From assembly GCA_019308985.1 (NCBI GenBank), contig JAFDHB010000003.1, positions 1 to 60,250 on the forward strand: 60,250 bases of DNA, given 5' to 3'. The position numbers and the translations under genes were made by a program. The notes below the pieces were generated by a model that did not search any database, was not told where the DNA came from, and saw nothing but the letters and a program-made list of their open reading frames with translations. This document shows, in pieces, positions 1 to 8,411 of this stretch; positions within the stretch are counted from its first letter, which is position 1; every line of letters starts with the position of its first letter. This DNA is from Deltaproteobacteria bacterium (GTDB taxonomy: Bacteria; Desulfobacterota; DSM-4660; Desulfatiglandales; HGW-15).

Positions 1-2
1 GC

Positions 3-80
3 AGGATTCCTGTGGTGCTGAAGACAATCATCAGAGAACCGGGGTTCCCGCAAATGATGGGGCTGCTATTTGCCGCATAG
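3..80 (+). CDS. C-terminal end of an unidentified protein, cut by window edge
   Basis: One frame is open from the left edge to a TAG at 78-80 and encodes about 25 residues ending in PQMMGLLFAA. The composition looks like a real protein C-terminus, and it converges on the MFS gene that follows on the other strand. I do not recognise the family, and so short a stretch could be open by chance. Confidence 0.3.
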   Translation, partial: RIPVVLKTIIREPGFPQMMGLLFAA

Positions 81-151
81 CAAGGTTCATGCCAACCGTC
101 ATTTTCGGCCATAGCTATTTCTCGACCATAAAGTGTGTATTTCCCTGCCGC

Positions 152-1456
152 CTATTGCGGCAGAGGGTTCCTGCCCGGGTGAGACTTGCGAGGCGCGGCG
201 AACCAGCACAGTATTCCGGAGGCCAAGACAACAATGATCGCAAGGACAAAGGCCCAATGGTAGCTGTGGGTCTTGTCGAATATGTAACCCGCAACCCAGG
301 CCCCAATGGCACCGGCAACCCCTATTCCCCCCTCCAGGATACCGTATATAAGGCCGAAGATCCTGCCCTTGAAAAGATCCGCTGCCGCGGCCATGAAGAT
401 GGGAGCAGTCACACCCCATCCCATGCCGAACAGGATGAAAAAGGGGTATACGAAGAGGTTTTCACCGGTCTTATCGATCAATATGAGGGCGAAGATCCCC
501 AGAGAGGCGCACAGGATACCCATGAAATAGGTGAATTCCCTGCCTATGCGGTCAGAGATCCAGCCCCAGAAGATTCGAAATATTACTGAGATAGCCCCGA
601 TCATGGCATATACGTATGCAGCCGTCATCTTGTCGATCCCGTGGTCCACCAGATACTTGACGTTGTGTACGTGGACAATAAACATCCCAGAGAAGGCAAG
701 AAAGGGAAACAAGACCAGTGCCCAAAAACTCACTGTCTTTGAGGCGCTCTTAAGGGTCCATTCCTCCCGGAGCCTCGGTGCAGTCTCCGACGCCTCTTCA
801 TTTTCGCTTCCCCTTGGTTTCGAGCTGAGGTCACCGTCAGGCAGGAGTCCAAGATCCTCGGGCTTATGCCTCAGGAAAATGGCATTGAGTGGGAGCAAAA
901 TTATGAGGATAAGGCCGCCTAGGGTGACGAAGGTGAGCCGCCATCCCCACAGGTTGATAAAATACTGGGAGGCAGGGACCAGTATAAACGTCCCCATCCC
1001 CATGCCCGAGACCGCCAGGCCGCTGGCAAGGCCTCGCTTTTTCTCGAACCAGTGGGCCAATATGGCTGAAAAGGCCACAATGGCAATACAAGAGACGCCG
1101 ACTCCTGCTACTATGCCGTAAAGGAAGTAGAACTGGGCGAGACTCTTCATGAAGGAGCAGGAGATGAGTCCCAGGCCGAGGACTAGGACCCCGGGGACAA
1201 TGACCCTGCGTGGGCCGTAACGGTCGATAAGCCCGCCCACTATAGGTGACATGACTGTATATGTGATGAGGGCCATGGACTGAACACCGGCCGATTCAGC
1301 GCGGCTCCAGGAGAACTCTTCAAGCAAGGCCACGTAAAAGATGGAAAAGGTGCTTCGCACGCCATACCAGAAGGCCATAGAGACCATTGCCACAATGACG
1401 ATGATCCATCCATAATAGATGCCAAACAAGTCTGTAATTCTTTTGGCGGCGTTCAT
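152..1456 (-). CDS. MFS transporter, oxalate/formate antiporter or monocarboxylate-type
   Basis: This is a 434-residue major facilitator with about 12 hydrophobic segments. It carries the loop signature GGLIDRYGPRRV after the second segment and a hydrophilic central loop with RHKPEDLGLLPDG, which is typical of the oxalate/formate antiporter and monocarboxylate-porter branch. It should sit in the inner membrane and move a small carboxylate by secondary transport. The ATG at 1456 is preferred because AGGGGA precedes it; the longer reading frame would need a TTG at 1483. It diverges from the CoA ligase operon at 1663, so it may import the acid that the ligase activates. The substrate is not readable from the sequence. 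Confidence 0.85.
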   Translation of the reverse strand: MNAAKRITDLFGIYYGWIIVIVAMVSMAFWYGVRSTFSIFYVALLEEFSWSRAESAGVQSMALITYTVMSPIVGGLIDRYGPRRVIVPGVLVLGLGLISCSFMKSLAQFYFLYGIVAGVGVSCIAIVAFSAILAHWFEKKRGLASGLAVSGMGMGTFILVPASQYFINLWGWRLTFVTLGGLILIILLPLNAIFLRHKPEDLGLLPDGDLSSKPRGSENEEASETAPRLREEWTLKSASKTVSFWALVLFPFLAFSGMFIVHVHNVKYLVDHGIDKMTAAYVYAMIGAISVIFRIFWGWISDRIGREFTYFMGILCASLGIFALILIDKTGENLFVYPFFILFGMGWGVTAPIFMAAAADLFKGRIFGLIYGILEGGIGVAGAIGAWVAGYIFDKTHSYHWAFVLAIIVVLASGILCWFAAPRKSHPGRNPLPQ

Positions 1457-1508
1457 GCTGGAGTCCCCTGGATCAAGAGTCAAGTCAATGTCTTTTTATT
1501 GACAACCC

Positions 1509-1541
1509 AAAGGAATTGCAAGCAAAAAAAGGAATTGCAAG
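1509..1541. repeat. Two 14-bp direct repeats in the divergent promoter region
   Basis: AAAGGAATTGCAAG occurs perfectly at 1509-1522 and 1528-1541, a 19-bp period. A related inverted sequence, CAATTTCCTTT, follows near 1561-1571. The cluster lies between the divergent MFS and ligase genes and just upstream of a sigma-70-like promoter, which suits an operator. No regulator gene lies next to it. Confidence 0.55.
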
Positions 1542-1577
1542 TAAAGAGACGAAACCCGCTCAATTTCCTTTTTGAAA

Positions 1578-1606
1578 TTGACACTCCCCATATTCTTTAT
1601 TATTAC
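1578..1606 (+). promoter_or_regulatory. Sigma-70-like promoter for the ligase/molybdenum hydroxylase operon
   Basis: A perfect TTGACA (1578-1583) is followed after 17 bp by TATTAC (601-606 of this kilobase), which matches 4 of 6 consensus positions. It lies about 55 bp upstream of the ligase start and immediately downstream of the direct repeats. Confidence 0.5.
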
Positions 1607-1662
1607 CTGGGTCTCTCAGGCATAGAATTAGAGGAGCCGACTATGAGTTGGGGGGGAGGAAG

Positions 1663-3309
1663 ATGTTAGAAGGTTTTGTCCCATACCCGGAATCATTCGT
1701 AAGAAGATACAGGGAAAAGAGGTACTGGATTGACAGGACTCTCGGAGAAGAATTTGATATTACCGCAAGAAAACATGCACAAAGAGTAGCATTGGCCTTC
1801 CAGGGCCGGTACGTGACTTACCGAGAGCTAGAGGAGAAAGTCAATCGTTTGGCCCTACATTTTGTTGAACTCGGCTTAAGAACCTATGATAGGGCCGTAC
1901 TGCAGCTTCCTAATGAGTTGGAATTCGCATACTGTTTTTTTGCCCTGGTGAAAATAGGCGTGATTCCGATTCTGGCCTTGCCCGCTCATCAGGAAGCGGA
2001 AATCTCCTTCTTTGCCGATTTCACCAAGGCCAGGGCCCATTTTGTTCCCTCGAGGTTCAAGAACTTGAATCATCAAAATTTGGCCGCACGGATAAGAATG
2101 AAATGTCCTTCCCTGGAATACACCTTTGTGTCAGGGGAAGGAGCGGAAGAGGGCTTTATTTCGATCTCACAGTTACTCAGGGACAGGATTGAGAAAAGGG
2201 CTGCCATAGATTCACTAGACAAATATAGGCCTGACCCGTTAGAGCCGGCCCTGTTGCAACTTTCAGGAGGAACGACCGGGATTCCCAAGGTGATTCCCAG
2301 GACCCATAACGATTATGCCCTAAATTTCAAAGGGGCTGCAGAGATAACGGGGATAACCGAGGACTCGGTGATGGGGATTGCCATTCCTGTCAATCACAAT
2401 TTTGCTCTGTCCAGCCCCGGCATCCTGGGCACTCTGTACAAAGGGGGCAAAACCGTCCTCATTCCCTCGACAAAGACCGACATTGTTCTTGAGACCATTG
2501 AAAGGGAGAAGATAACCGTTATGCCCACACCTCCGACATTGCTAATACGGTGGATGAACTCAAAAGAACTGACCAGATATGATATCAGCTCCCTGGAATG
2601 TGTTTTTGCCGGTGGCGCCAAGCTGAATCCCGAAGTGGCAAAAAGGATAAAGCCTGTTTTGGGTTGCGAGTTTCACCAGAACCTGGGGATGGCAGAGGGA
2701 ATGCTCTTCTGGACCCGAAAGAATGACCCGGAAGAAATACTCTTGAATACACAAGGGGCTCCAATGCTTGACGAGGACGAGATAAGGGTGGTAGATGAAA
2801 ATGGTGACGAGGTGCCCGCAGGTAAAGTGGGGGAACTTCTGGTCAGGGGGCCATATACGATCAGGGGCTACTATAATTCGCCCGAATACAATAGAAGGGC
2901 CTTTACAGAGGATGGCTTTTATCGGACAGGAGATCTGGTCAGGTTGTACAAGGGCCGTTACATTAGCGTGGAAGGCAGAATCAAGGATACGATTAACAGG
3001 GGCGGGGAGAAGATCAGTGCTGAAGAAATTGAGAATCACATTCTGGCCCATCCAAGAGTCAAGGACTGCGCCCTGGTAGCCATGCCCGATCCTGAGCTGG
3101 GAGAGAAAGGGTGTGCCTTTGTGGTGGTCAGAGAGAATCAAGATCTAAGCCTTGATGAGTTGAACAGTTTTCTTAAAGAAGAAAGAAACATAGCCATATT
3201 CAAGTTACCTGAACGTTTGGAACTGATTAAAGAACTTCCCATGACAAAAGTGGGCAAGGTGGACAAGAAAGAACTCAGGAGGATCATTGCCGAGAGGCTT
3301 TCAGCTTGA
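1663..3309 (+). CDS. AMP-forming acyl/aryl-CoA ligase (EntE/DhbE-like)
   Basis: This is an ANL-superfamily adenylating enzyme of 548 residues. The phosphate-binding motif LSGGTTGIPK lies near residue 205, the YRTGD motif near residue 425 and the catalytic lysine region MTKVGKVDKKEL at the C-terminus. Overall resemblance is to 2,3-dihydroxybenzoate-AMP ligases, so an aromatic or branched carboxylic acid is a plausible substrate, activated by ATP and transferred to CoA. The ATG at 1663 aligns with the second ligase in this window (both begin EGFxPY); a TTG at 1648 is the alternative. A MoaD-like gene and molybdenum hydroxylase genes follow in the same direction, suggesting that the CoA ester is the hydroxylase substrate. 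Confidence 0.85.
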   Translation: MLEGFVPYPESFVRRYREKRYWIDRTLGEEFDITARKHAQRVALAFQGRYVTYRELEEKVNRLALHFVELGLRTYDRAVLQLPNELEFAYCFFALVKIGVIPILALPAHQEAEISFFADFTKARAHFVPSRFKNLNHQNLAARIRMKCPSLEYTFVSGEGAEEGFISISQLLRDRIEKRAAIDSLDKYRPDPLEPALLQLSGGTTGIPKVIPRTHNDYALNFKGAAEITGITEDSVMGIAIPVNHNFALSSPGILGTLYKGGKTVLIPSTKTDIVLETIEREKITVMPTPPTLLIRWMNSKELTRYDISSLECVFAGGAKLNPEVAKRIKPVLGCEFHQNLGMAEGMLFWTRKNDPEEILLNTQGAPMLDEDEIRVVDENGDEVPAGKVGELLVRGPYTIRGYYNSPEYNRRAFTEDGFYRTGDLVRLYKGRYISVEGRIKDTINRGGEKISAEEIENHILAHPRVKDCALVAMPDPELGEKGCAFVVVRENQDLSLDELNSFLKEERNIAIFKLPERLELIKELPMTKVGKVDKKELRRIIAERLSA

Positions 3310-3355
3310 ATGACCTGAAGGAAAGGGTAAGTTTAACGAGAACATATATTTTTGC

Positions 3356-3643
3356 ATGAAGGTCTTTATCAAATCCAATTTTGTGGTCCCAGGCTTGGGG
3401 GACAAGGAAAGCATAGAGTTTTCTGCCCCCCAGGTAACTCTAGGGGATTTATTTGAGAAACTCGCCGAAATGGCTCCGGGGCAAGTGGATTATCTGGAAC
3501 CGGGAACTGGGCAATTGAACACCGAAGACTATCAGATAGAGATCAATGGCCGGCCTTTCGAAGGCTTGAAGGAGGGACTGGATTATCCGCTCCAAGATGG
3601 TGACGAGGTCAGTATTCGTATCATGCCGATTGGCGGTGGATAA
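3356..3643 (+). CDS. MoaD/ThiS-family sulfur-carrier-like protein
   Basis: This 95-residue protein has the beta-grasp pattern of ubiquitin-like sulfur carriers and ends in IMPIGGG. The family's terminal Gly-Gly is adenylated and thiocarboxylated to deliver sulfur, most often to molybdopterin. Its position between the ligase and a molybdopterin enzyme supports a cofactor role, either for molybdenum here or for the tungsten enzyme at 43418. It carries a few more residues before the GG than short MoaD proteins. Whether it is a dedicated paralogue or the main MoaD cannot be judged from the window. Confidence 0.75.
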   Translation: MKVFIKSNFVVPGLGDKESIEFSAPQVTLGDLFEKLAEMAPGQVDYLEPGTGQLNTEDYQIEINGRPFEGLKEGLDYPLQDGDEVSIRIMPIGGG

Positions 3644-3792
3644 TAGGGCGCCGGAGGGGTAGGCCTAGTATTTTCTTTTTCGAGCCTTCAAAGAGATTCC
3701 CATTGCATCCAAGTTTGGAACCTCTCGAAGTGCTATAGGTGTCATAGAAAAAAGTCCTAATAGGGGTCACTGAGAGAAGGAGAATATAATAT

Positions 3793-6075
3793 ATGAATGA
3801 ACTCAAGGTCGTAGGTAAATCAGTGGAAAGAAAGGACGGGAGGCTCAAGGTTGCCGGCAAGGCAAGGTTTGCAGGGGACCTTGTTGCCCCTGGTATGCTG
3901 TATGGCAAGATGTTGAGGAGTCCTGTTGCTCACGGAAAAATACTAAATATTGATACGAGCAGGGCGAAGGCCCTTCCGGGGGTAATGGCCGTAATTACGG
4001 GCAAGGATTTCCCCGGTAAGCCTTACGGTACAAGACCTGATACAAGGGACCAACTTCCCATGCCCATCACCAAGGTCCATCATTTTGGTGAAGCTGTGGC
4101 TGCGGTGGCTGCAATAGATGAAGATACGGCAGAAGAGGCCCTTGACCTCATAAGGGTAGACTACGAGGAACTGCCGGCGGTTCTGACGGCAGAAGACGCA
4201 CTCAAGCCTGGAGCTCCGCCGGTAAATGAATTCAAAGAAACCAACCTCGCCTACTATTCAGACTTCCATTTCGGTGATATTGAGAAGGGATTCAAGGAGG
4301 CGGATTACATCCGGGAAGAGACCTTCAAGTCCCAGAGAGTTACCGTGGGGTTTGTCGAACCCCACGCCTGTCTTGCCGAAGTAGATGCCAGCGGGAGGAT
4401 CCTCTTCCAGGGCTCAAAGCAGAGCCCATATATCACGTGGCGTCATATGTGCAGGGCTCTGGATATACCCCTTTCCAAGATGAGGATCGTGAATCCGTTT
4501 GTAGGGGGGGCCTTCTCCGGCAAGCATGATCCCTTTGACGTGGACTTTGCGGCGGTAAGACTGGCCCAGATGACGGGCAGGCCCGTAAAGATCGTGTTGA
4601 ATTACGACGAAGTCCTTGCAGCTTACAGGCAGAGAAACGCAATGGATGCCCGCTTGAGGTTGGGGGTAAAGAAGAATGGGGCCATCACCGCCCTGGAAGC
4701 AGAATGTGTGCTGGAAGGCGGCCCAATTTGCGGCATCGGTCCGTTCAACATATACTACTTCGGGGCATTCCTGAATATCCCTTACAAGATCCCTGCCATC
4801 AAATACCATGGAGAGCTGGTGTACTCCAACCGCGCTCCCTGCGGTACCGTGAGAGGACAAGAGATCGTGCTCGCCCAGTTCGCCCTGGATTCCCTGCTCC
4901 ACATTGTGGGAGAGGAGATTGGAATCGATCCCGTGGAGATGAGGATCATAAATGCCGTGCCGGACAACTGGACTACGGCCAACGGGATAGTGGTGGATGT
5001 GTCAGGCCTCTCGCGGTGTATTGAAAAATCCGCTGAAAGGATAGGATGGAAAGAGAGCAGGAAGCAAAGGGGAAAGGGCCGCGGGATAGGGTTCAGCTGC
5101 GCATCCCACCCATCGGGCCCGAGGCTCGGTGGACATTTTGGATCATCCGTAGTCCTGAAGCTTGTTGAGGACGGAAAGGTCATTGTAACCCATGGGGGGA
5201 CCGAGATCGGCCAGGGGTGCAACACGGTTTTCTGCCAGATGGTGGCGGAGGTGCTGGGCCTACCCATAGAGGACGTGGAGCAGGGAGTAAGCGATTCCGA
5301 TACCACCGTTTTTGACTCAGGAATGTTCGGCGACCGTTGCACTTACTGGGACGGTAATGCGGCGATCATGGCAGCAGAAGACCTGAAAAGACAGCTTGCA
5401 GAGATAGCTGCCCAGGAGTTGGATGTGGACCCCAAAGATCTTTGCTTTGAAGACAGGCGCATATTTGTAAGGGGCCAACCTGATGAAGGGATCAGTTTTC
5501 TTCTTGCCGTGAGGAAGGCATATTATGAAAAGGGATCTCCCCTCTATGGCAGGGGTTACTGGGCGGCAACAGACATAGACATCGTGGACTGGAAGACAGG
5601 CAAAGGCAACTTGGCCCATGGTTTGGATTTTATTGCCACCGCCATTGAGTTGGAAGTTGACAGGGAGACAGGCCAGGTCATCCTTTTGAAATCAGCCCAT
5701 GGAGATGATGCCGGGCAACCCATCAATCCACTCATGCTGGACGGGCAGGTCATAGGAGGCAGTACTCACATGATAGGCCATGCCCTCATCGAGGAATCCC
5801 TCTATGATGAAAAGGGCCGTGCATTGAACTTTTCCTGGCGGGACTACAAGCAACCCACCAGTATGGACGTACCTTTAGAAGCGATAGTGGAGCATATTCA
5901 TACCCATGACCCTTACGGGCCCTTTGGTGCCAAAGGGGCGGGTGAAGCCAGCTCCTGTTCCACCCTCGCAGCGATTGCCAACGGCATATACGATGCCGTG
6001 GGGGTAAGGATCAAGGACCTGCCGATTACGCCTGAAAAGATCCTCAAGGCCCTAAAGGAAAAGGAGAGCAAGTGA
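3793..6075 (+). CDS. Molybdenum hydroxylase large subunit (xanthine dehydrogenase family)
   Basis: This 760-residue molybdopterin-binding catalytic subunit has the usual family length for a three-gene enzyme. Visible landmarks are the substrate-channel region GGAFSGKHDP, the cofactor-binding GGTEIGQG motif and the terminal FGAKGAGE, whose Glu718 is the base that activates the Mo-bound hydroxyl in this family. The enzyme hydroxylates, or in the hydroxybenzoyl-CoA reductase branch dehydroxylates, a substrate using water. Its stop overlaps the start of the FAD subunit by 4 bases (ATGA), so the two are translationally coupled. The pairing with a CoA ligase makes an aryl-CoA or acyl-CoA substrate likely, but this is inference. 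Confidence 0.9.
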   Translation: MNELKVVGKSVERKDGRLKVAGKARFAGDLVAPGMLYGKMLRSPVAHGKILNIDTSRAKALPGVMAVITGKDFPGKPYGTRPDTRDQLPMPITKVHHFGEAVAAVAAIDEDTAEEALDLIRVDYEELPAVLTAEDALKPGAPPVNEFKETNLAYYSDFHFGDIEKGFKEADYIREETFKSQRVTVGFVEPHACLAEVDASGRILFQGSKQSPYITWRHMCRALDIPLSKMRIVNPFVGGAFSGKHDPFDVDFAAVRLAQMTGRPVKIVLNYDEVLAAYRQRNAMDARLRLGVKKNGAITALEAECVLEGGPICGIGPFNIYYFGAFLNIPYKIPAIKYHGELVYSNRAPCGTVRGQEIVLAQFALDSLLHIVGEEIGIDPVEMRIINAVPDNWTTANGIVVDVSGLSRCIEKSAERIGWKESRKQRGKGRGIGFSCASHPSGPRLGGHFGSSVVLKLVEDGKVIVTHGGTEIGQGCNTVFCQMVAEVLGLPIEDVEQGVSDSDTTVFDSGMFGDRCTYWDGNAAIMAAEDLKRQLAEIAAQELDVDPKDLCFEDRRIFVRGQPDEGISFLLAVRKAYYEKGSPLYGRGYWAATDIDIVDWKTGKGNLAHGLDFIATAIELEVDRETGQVILLKSAHGDDAGQPINPLMLDGQVIGGSTHMIGHALIEESLYDEKGRALNFSWRDYKQPTSMDVPLEAIVEHIHTHDPYGPFGAKGAGEASSCSTLAAIANGIYDAVGVRIKDLPITPEKILKALKEKESK

Positions 6076-6974
6076 TGTTTATCAGAAGATTACCGAAGTT
6101 CGAATACTATCATCCAAGATCGGTCAAGGAAGCCATTGATTATCTCGCTGCCCATCCGGGGAAAAGCAGGGTTTTTGCCGGGGGGACAGACCTTCTTGTG
6201 GCAATGAAAAAAAGAGAGATTGTTCCATCTTATCTCGTCAACCTCAAAGGTATAGGAGAGCTCAAGGGGATACATTTTGAAGAGAGTAAGGGCCTACTAA
6301 TCGGATCCCTGGTATCCCTGGCAGAGATAGAGCAATCAGAGATTGTAAGAGAGAAATGCCCGATCCTCAGGGACGCAGTAGAGGTCATGGCGGCTCCCCA
6401 AATAAGGAGCTTAGGGACTATAGGGGGGAATCTTTGCAGTGCTTCTCCATCAGCAGATACAGCACCGCCACTGATAGCCTTGGGAGCAACCGCAAGGATA
6501 GTGGGTCCAAGGGGTGAAAGGGAGCTGCTGGTTGAAGAATTTTTCATTGGGCCTGGGAAATCAGTTCTCCAGGAAGGTGAAATATTGTCTCATATTTTCA
6601 TACCTGCTCCCCAAGAGAATAGCGGGGGTGCATACCTGAAGTTAATGCGAAGGGGGGCCATGGACCTGGCCATGGTGGGAGTTGCAGTATATCTGGAAAG
6701 GGAAGATGGGACAGGCCAATGCAAGAGGTCTCGAATCGCTCTGGGGGCGGTTGCTCCGACACCCATCAGGGCCCACGAGGCTGAAGGGGTCCTCAGGGAC
6801 AAGAAGGTAAGCAAAGATCTGGCCCAAGAAGCGGGGAGAATTGCCTCCGAAGAGTCAAAACCTATCGATGACATTAGGGCCTCTAAGTCCTATCGGAGGT
6901 CAATGGTGGAGGTGTTGACACAAAGGGCGATCATGAAGGCCCTGGATAGGATAAATCGGGGAAACGTAAGCTAG
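6072..6974 (+). CDS. Molybdenum hydroxylase FAD-binding subunit (CoxM type)
   Basis: This 300-residue subunit passes electrons between the iron-sulfur subunit and an acceptor. The FAD-binding motifs AGGTDLLVAM (about residue 36) and TIGGNLCSASPSAD (about residue 117) are intact. The extra Cys-rich loop that holds a 4Fe-4S cluster in 4-hydroxybenzoyl-CoA reductase is absent, which argues against that precise enzyme. The gene overlaps the large-subunit gene by 4 bases and is followed 6 bases later by the 2Fe-2S subunit, giving the order L-M-S. Confidence 0.9.
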   Translation: MMFIRRLPKFEYYHPRSVKEAIDYLAAHPGKSRVFAGGTDLLVAMKKREIVPSYLVNLKGIGELKGIHFEESKGLLIGSLVSLAEIEQSEIVREKCPILRDAVEVMAAPQIRSLGTIGGNLCSASPSADTAPPLIALGATARIVGPRGERELLVEEFFIGPGKSVLQEGEILSHIFIPAPQENSGGAYLKLMRRGAMDLAMVGVAVYLEREDGTGQCKRSRIALGAVAPTPIRAHEAEGVLRDKKVSKDLAQEAGRIASEESKPIDDIRASKSYRRSMVEVLTQRAIMKALDRINRGNVS

Positions 6975-6980
6975 AGAGGA

Positions 6981-7451
6981 ATGGTGTCAATGAAAGAGAT
7001 GGATATTGAATTAAAAGTCAACGGAATAATGTATAGGCTAAGGGTGGAGCCATGGAGGACCCTTGTAGAGGTGTTGAGAGAGAATCTAGGGCTCATGGGT
7101 ACGAAGAAATCATGTAATGAAGGAGAATGCGGTGCCTGCACGGTTCTTATTGATGGAGCCCCGGTTGCCTCCTGTCTGGTTCTTGCAGTTGATGCCCGGG
7201 GCAAGGATGTGACTACCATTGAGGGCATGTCAGACGGTGAAAAGCTCCATCCTATTCAGGAGTCCTTCTTGAGACATGGCGCCATTCAGTGCGGATTTTG
7301 CACGCCGGGCATGGTAATGGCCAGCAAAGCTCTCCTGGACAGGAACCCGAAACCCACATTGATTGAGGCTCGAAAGGCCATATCCGGGAACCTGTGCCGG
7401 TGCACGGGATATCAACACATCATCAATGCGATCCTTGGTGTCTCAAGTTAG
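6981..7451 (+). CDS. Molybdenum hydroxylase 2Fe-2S subunit (CoxS type)
   Basis: This 156-residue iron-sulfur subunit has the two expected clusters. The plant-type ferredoxin-like one uses CNEGECGACTVLIDG with a later Cys in ASC, and the helical-domain one uses QCGFCTPG and GNLCRCTGY. It completes the heterotrimer with the two preceding genes. An ATG at 6990 (MKEMDIELK) would also give a normal protein. It is the last recognisable gene of this operon; a 290-base spacer and a convergent operon follow. Confidence 0.9.
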   Translation: MVSMKEMDIELKVNGIMYRLRVEPWRTLVEVLRENLGLMGTKKSCNEGECGACTVLIDGAPVASCLVLAVDARGKDVTTIEGMSDGEKLHPIQESFLRHGAIQCGFCTPGMVMASKALLDRNPKPTLIEARKAISGNLCRCTGYQHIINAILGVSS

Positions 7452-7631
7452 TGCAGGCTGTTGCCCAAATCACTTGATTAACATCGTCTTTGAAATGGCA
7501 TATGAAATCGCCCACCGTTGTTATGAATTGGAGGCCCGACCGCGTGTTGGTAAGCTCGAAGGTTATGTTATTTCACGGAATGCCCTAAAAGCAGCTGTTT
7601 CTTGGTAAGCCTTATGCTAAATTGAAACCCT

Positions 7632-7749
7632 GCGGATAGGACCTGTGCCTTTCTTTCGGATCCTCTGTGGCCGGTGAGTATTCCATCTCGCTTGTTTTCA
7701 GGGGCAGGGGCCTGAAAGGGACCCCCAGAGAAAAACAGGTCCTATCCGC
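7632..7749. repeat. Long-range 15-bp perfect inverted repeat with nested hairpin
   Basis: GCGGATAGGACCTGT at 7632-7646 is exactly complemented by ACAGGTCCTATCCGC at 7735-7749. Between the arms lies a smaller dyad, TTTCAGG ... CCTGAAA, near 7696-7717. The structure sits between two convergent operons and its right arm overlaps the end of the smr gene. It could be a bidirectional terminator, a structured RNA or the ends of a tiny mobile element. The rest of the 7452-7741 spacer shows no gene. Confidence 0.45.
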
Positions 7750-8044
7750 TTTCTCTTTCCGCCCTGAGATGAACCAGGGTTGCACCCCACCCGGAAGGGC
7801 CGCTATCCAGGGTGAAATAGAGGACGATAGGGTTGTTTTGGAGAAAGGTATGGACCGTCCTTCGCAGGATCCCCTTGCCTTTCCCGTGGATTATCCTCAC
7901 CTCGGTGATACCCTTTTCCAGGCAAGCCCTGAGGTATTCATCCACGACTGAGACGGCGTCTTGAGGGGAAAACATGTGAAGGTCCAGTTCGCCGTCTATG
8001 GAGAGGGTCACTTCTCCCATGGACTCTTGGTAATCATCCTCCAT
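7742..8044 (-). CDS. Small Smr-domain protein
   Basis: This 100-residue protein consists almost entirely of an Smr domain, the C-terminal domain of MutS2. It has the LDLH motif near residue 20 and the IIHGKGKG motif near residue 50; both are the conserved Smr elements, often linked to nuclease activity or nucleic-acid binding. The usual LDLHG reads LDLHM here. Its start overlaps the stop of the upstream unknown gene, so translation is probably coupled. It is the last gene of the minus-strand operon. Confidence 0.8.
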   Translation of the reverse strand: MEDDYQESMGEVTLSIDGELDLHMFSPQDAVSVVDEYLRACLEKGITEVRIIHGKGKGILRRTVHTFLQNNPIVLYFTLDSGPSGWGATLVHLRAERESG

Positions 8045-8388
8045 CAGCCAGAGATCCTTTCTAGGAAGACTTCCCCCCTGAATGTCTCCCGGAGCTCGTT
8101 TTCCAGCCTCTTGTATTCCTCCTCTGTCTCTGCCTCGACCACCAGGTCCCGTTCATCCAGGAGCTTCAGATAGCCGTGCCTCATGACGACCTCTACGACC
8201 TTTTTTACGTCCGCCGTGACCCAGCCCTTCATTCTCAGCACCAGCTCTTCACCCTTGAAGGGCCTCTCAATGGTCAAATCCACCTTCCGCTGCTTGGCAT
8301 CCCAGCCGATTACCGCCGGCTTGACCAGCACCGGGGTGACCGGATCGTGCATTGCAGCGCACTTGAACCACAGTCTTGAACGGATCAT
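8044..8388 (-). CDS. Conserved-looking unknown protein of 114 residues
   Basis: I do not recognise the family. The protein is soluble, with a beta-rich middle (KVDLTIERPFKGEELVLRMKG) followed by a charged helical C-terminal half (ETEEEYKRLENELRETFRGE). The ATG at 8388 has GGAGG upstream; a second ATG at 8352 would remove the first 12 residues. It lies 24 bases after lemA and overlaps the smr start by one base, so it belongs to the same operon. Confidence 0.6.
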   Translation of the reverse strand: MIRSRLWFKCAAMHDPVTPVLVKPAVIGWDAKQRKVDLTIERPFKGEELVLRMKGWVTADVKKVVEVVMRHGYLKLLDERDLVVEAETEEEYKRLENELRETFRGEVFLERISG

Positions 8389-8411
8389 CTCTGGAGGCCT
8401 CCGTCGACTCG

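Noticed and set aside
6072..6974. Identification of the molybdenum enzyme as 4-hydroxybenzoyl-CoA reductase
   Set aside because: The FAD subunit lacks the Cys-rich insertion that binds the extra 4Fe-4S cluster in that enzyme.
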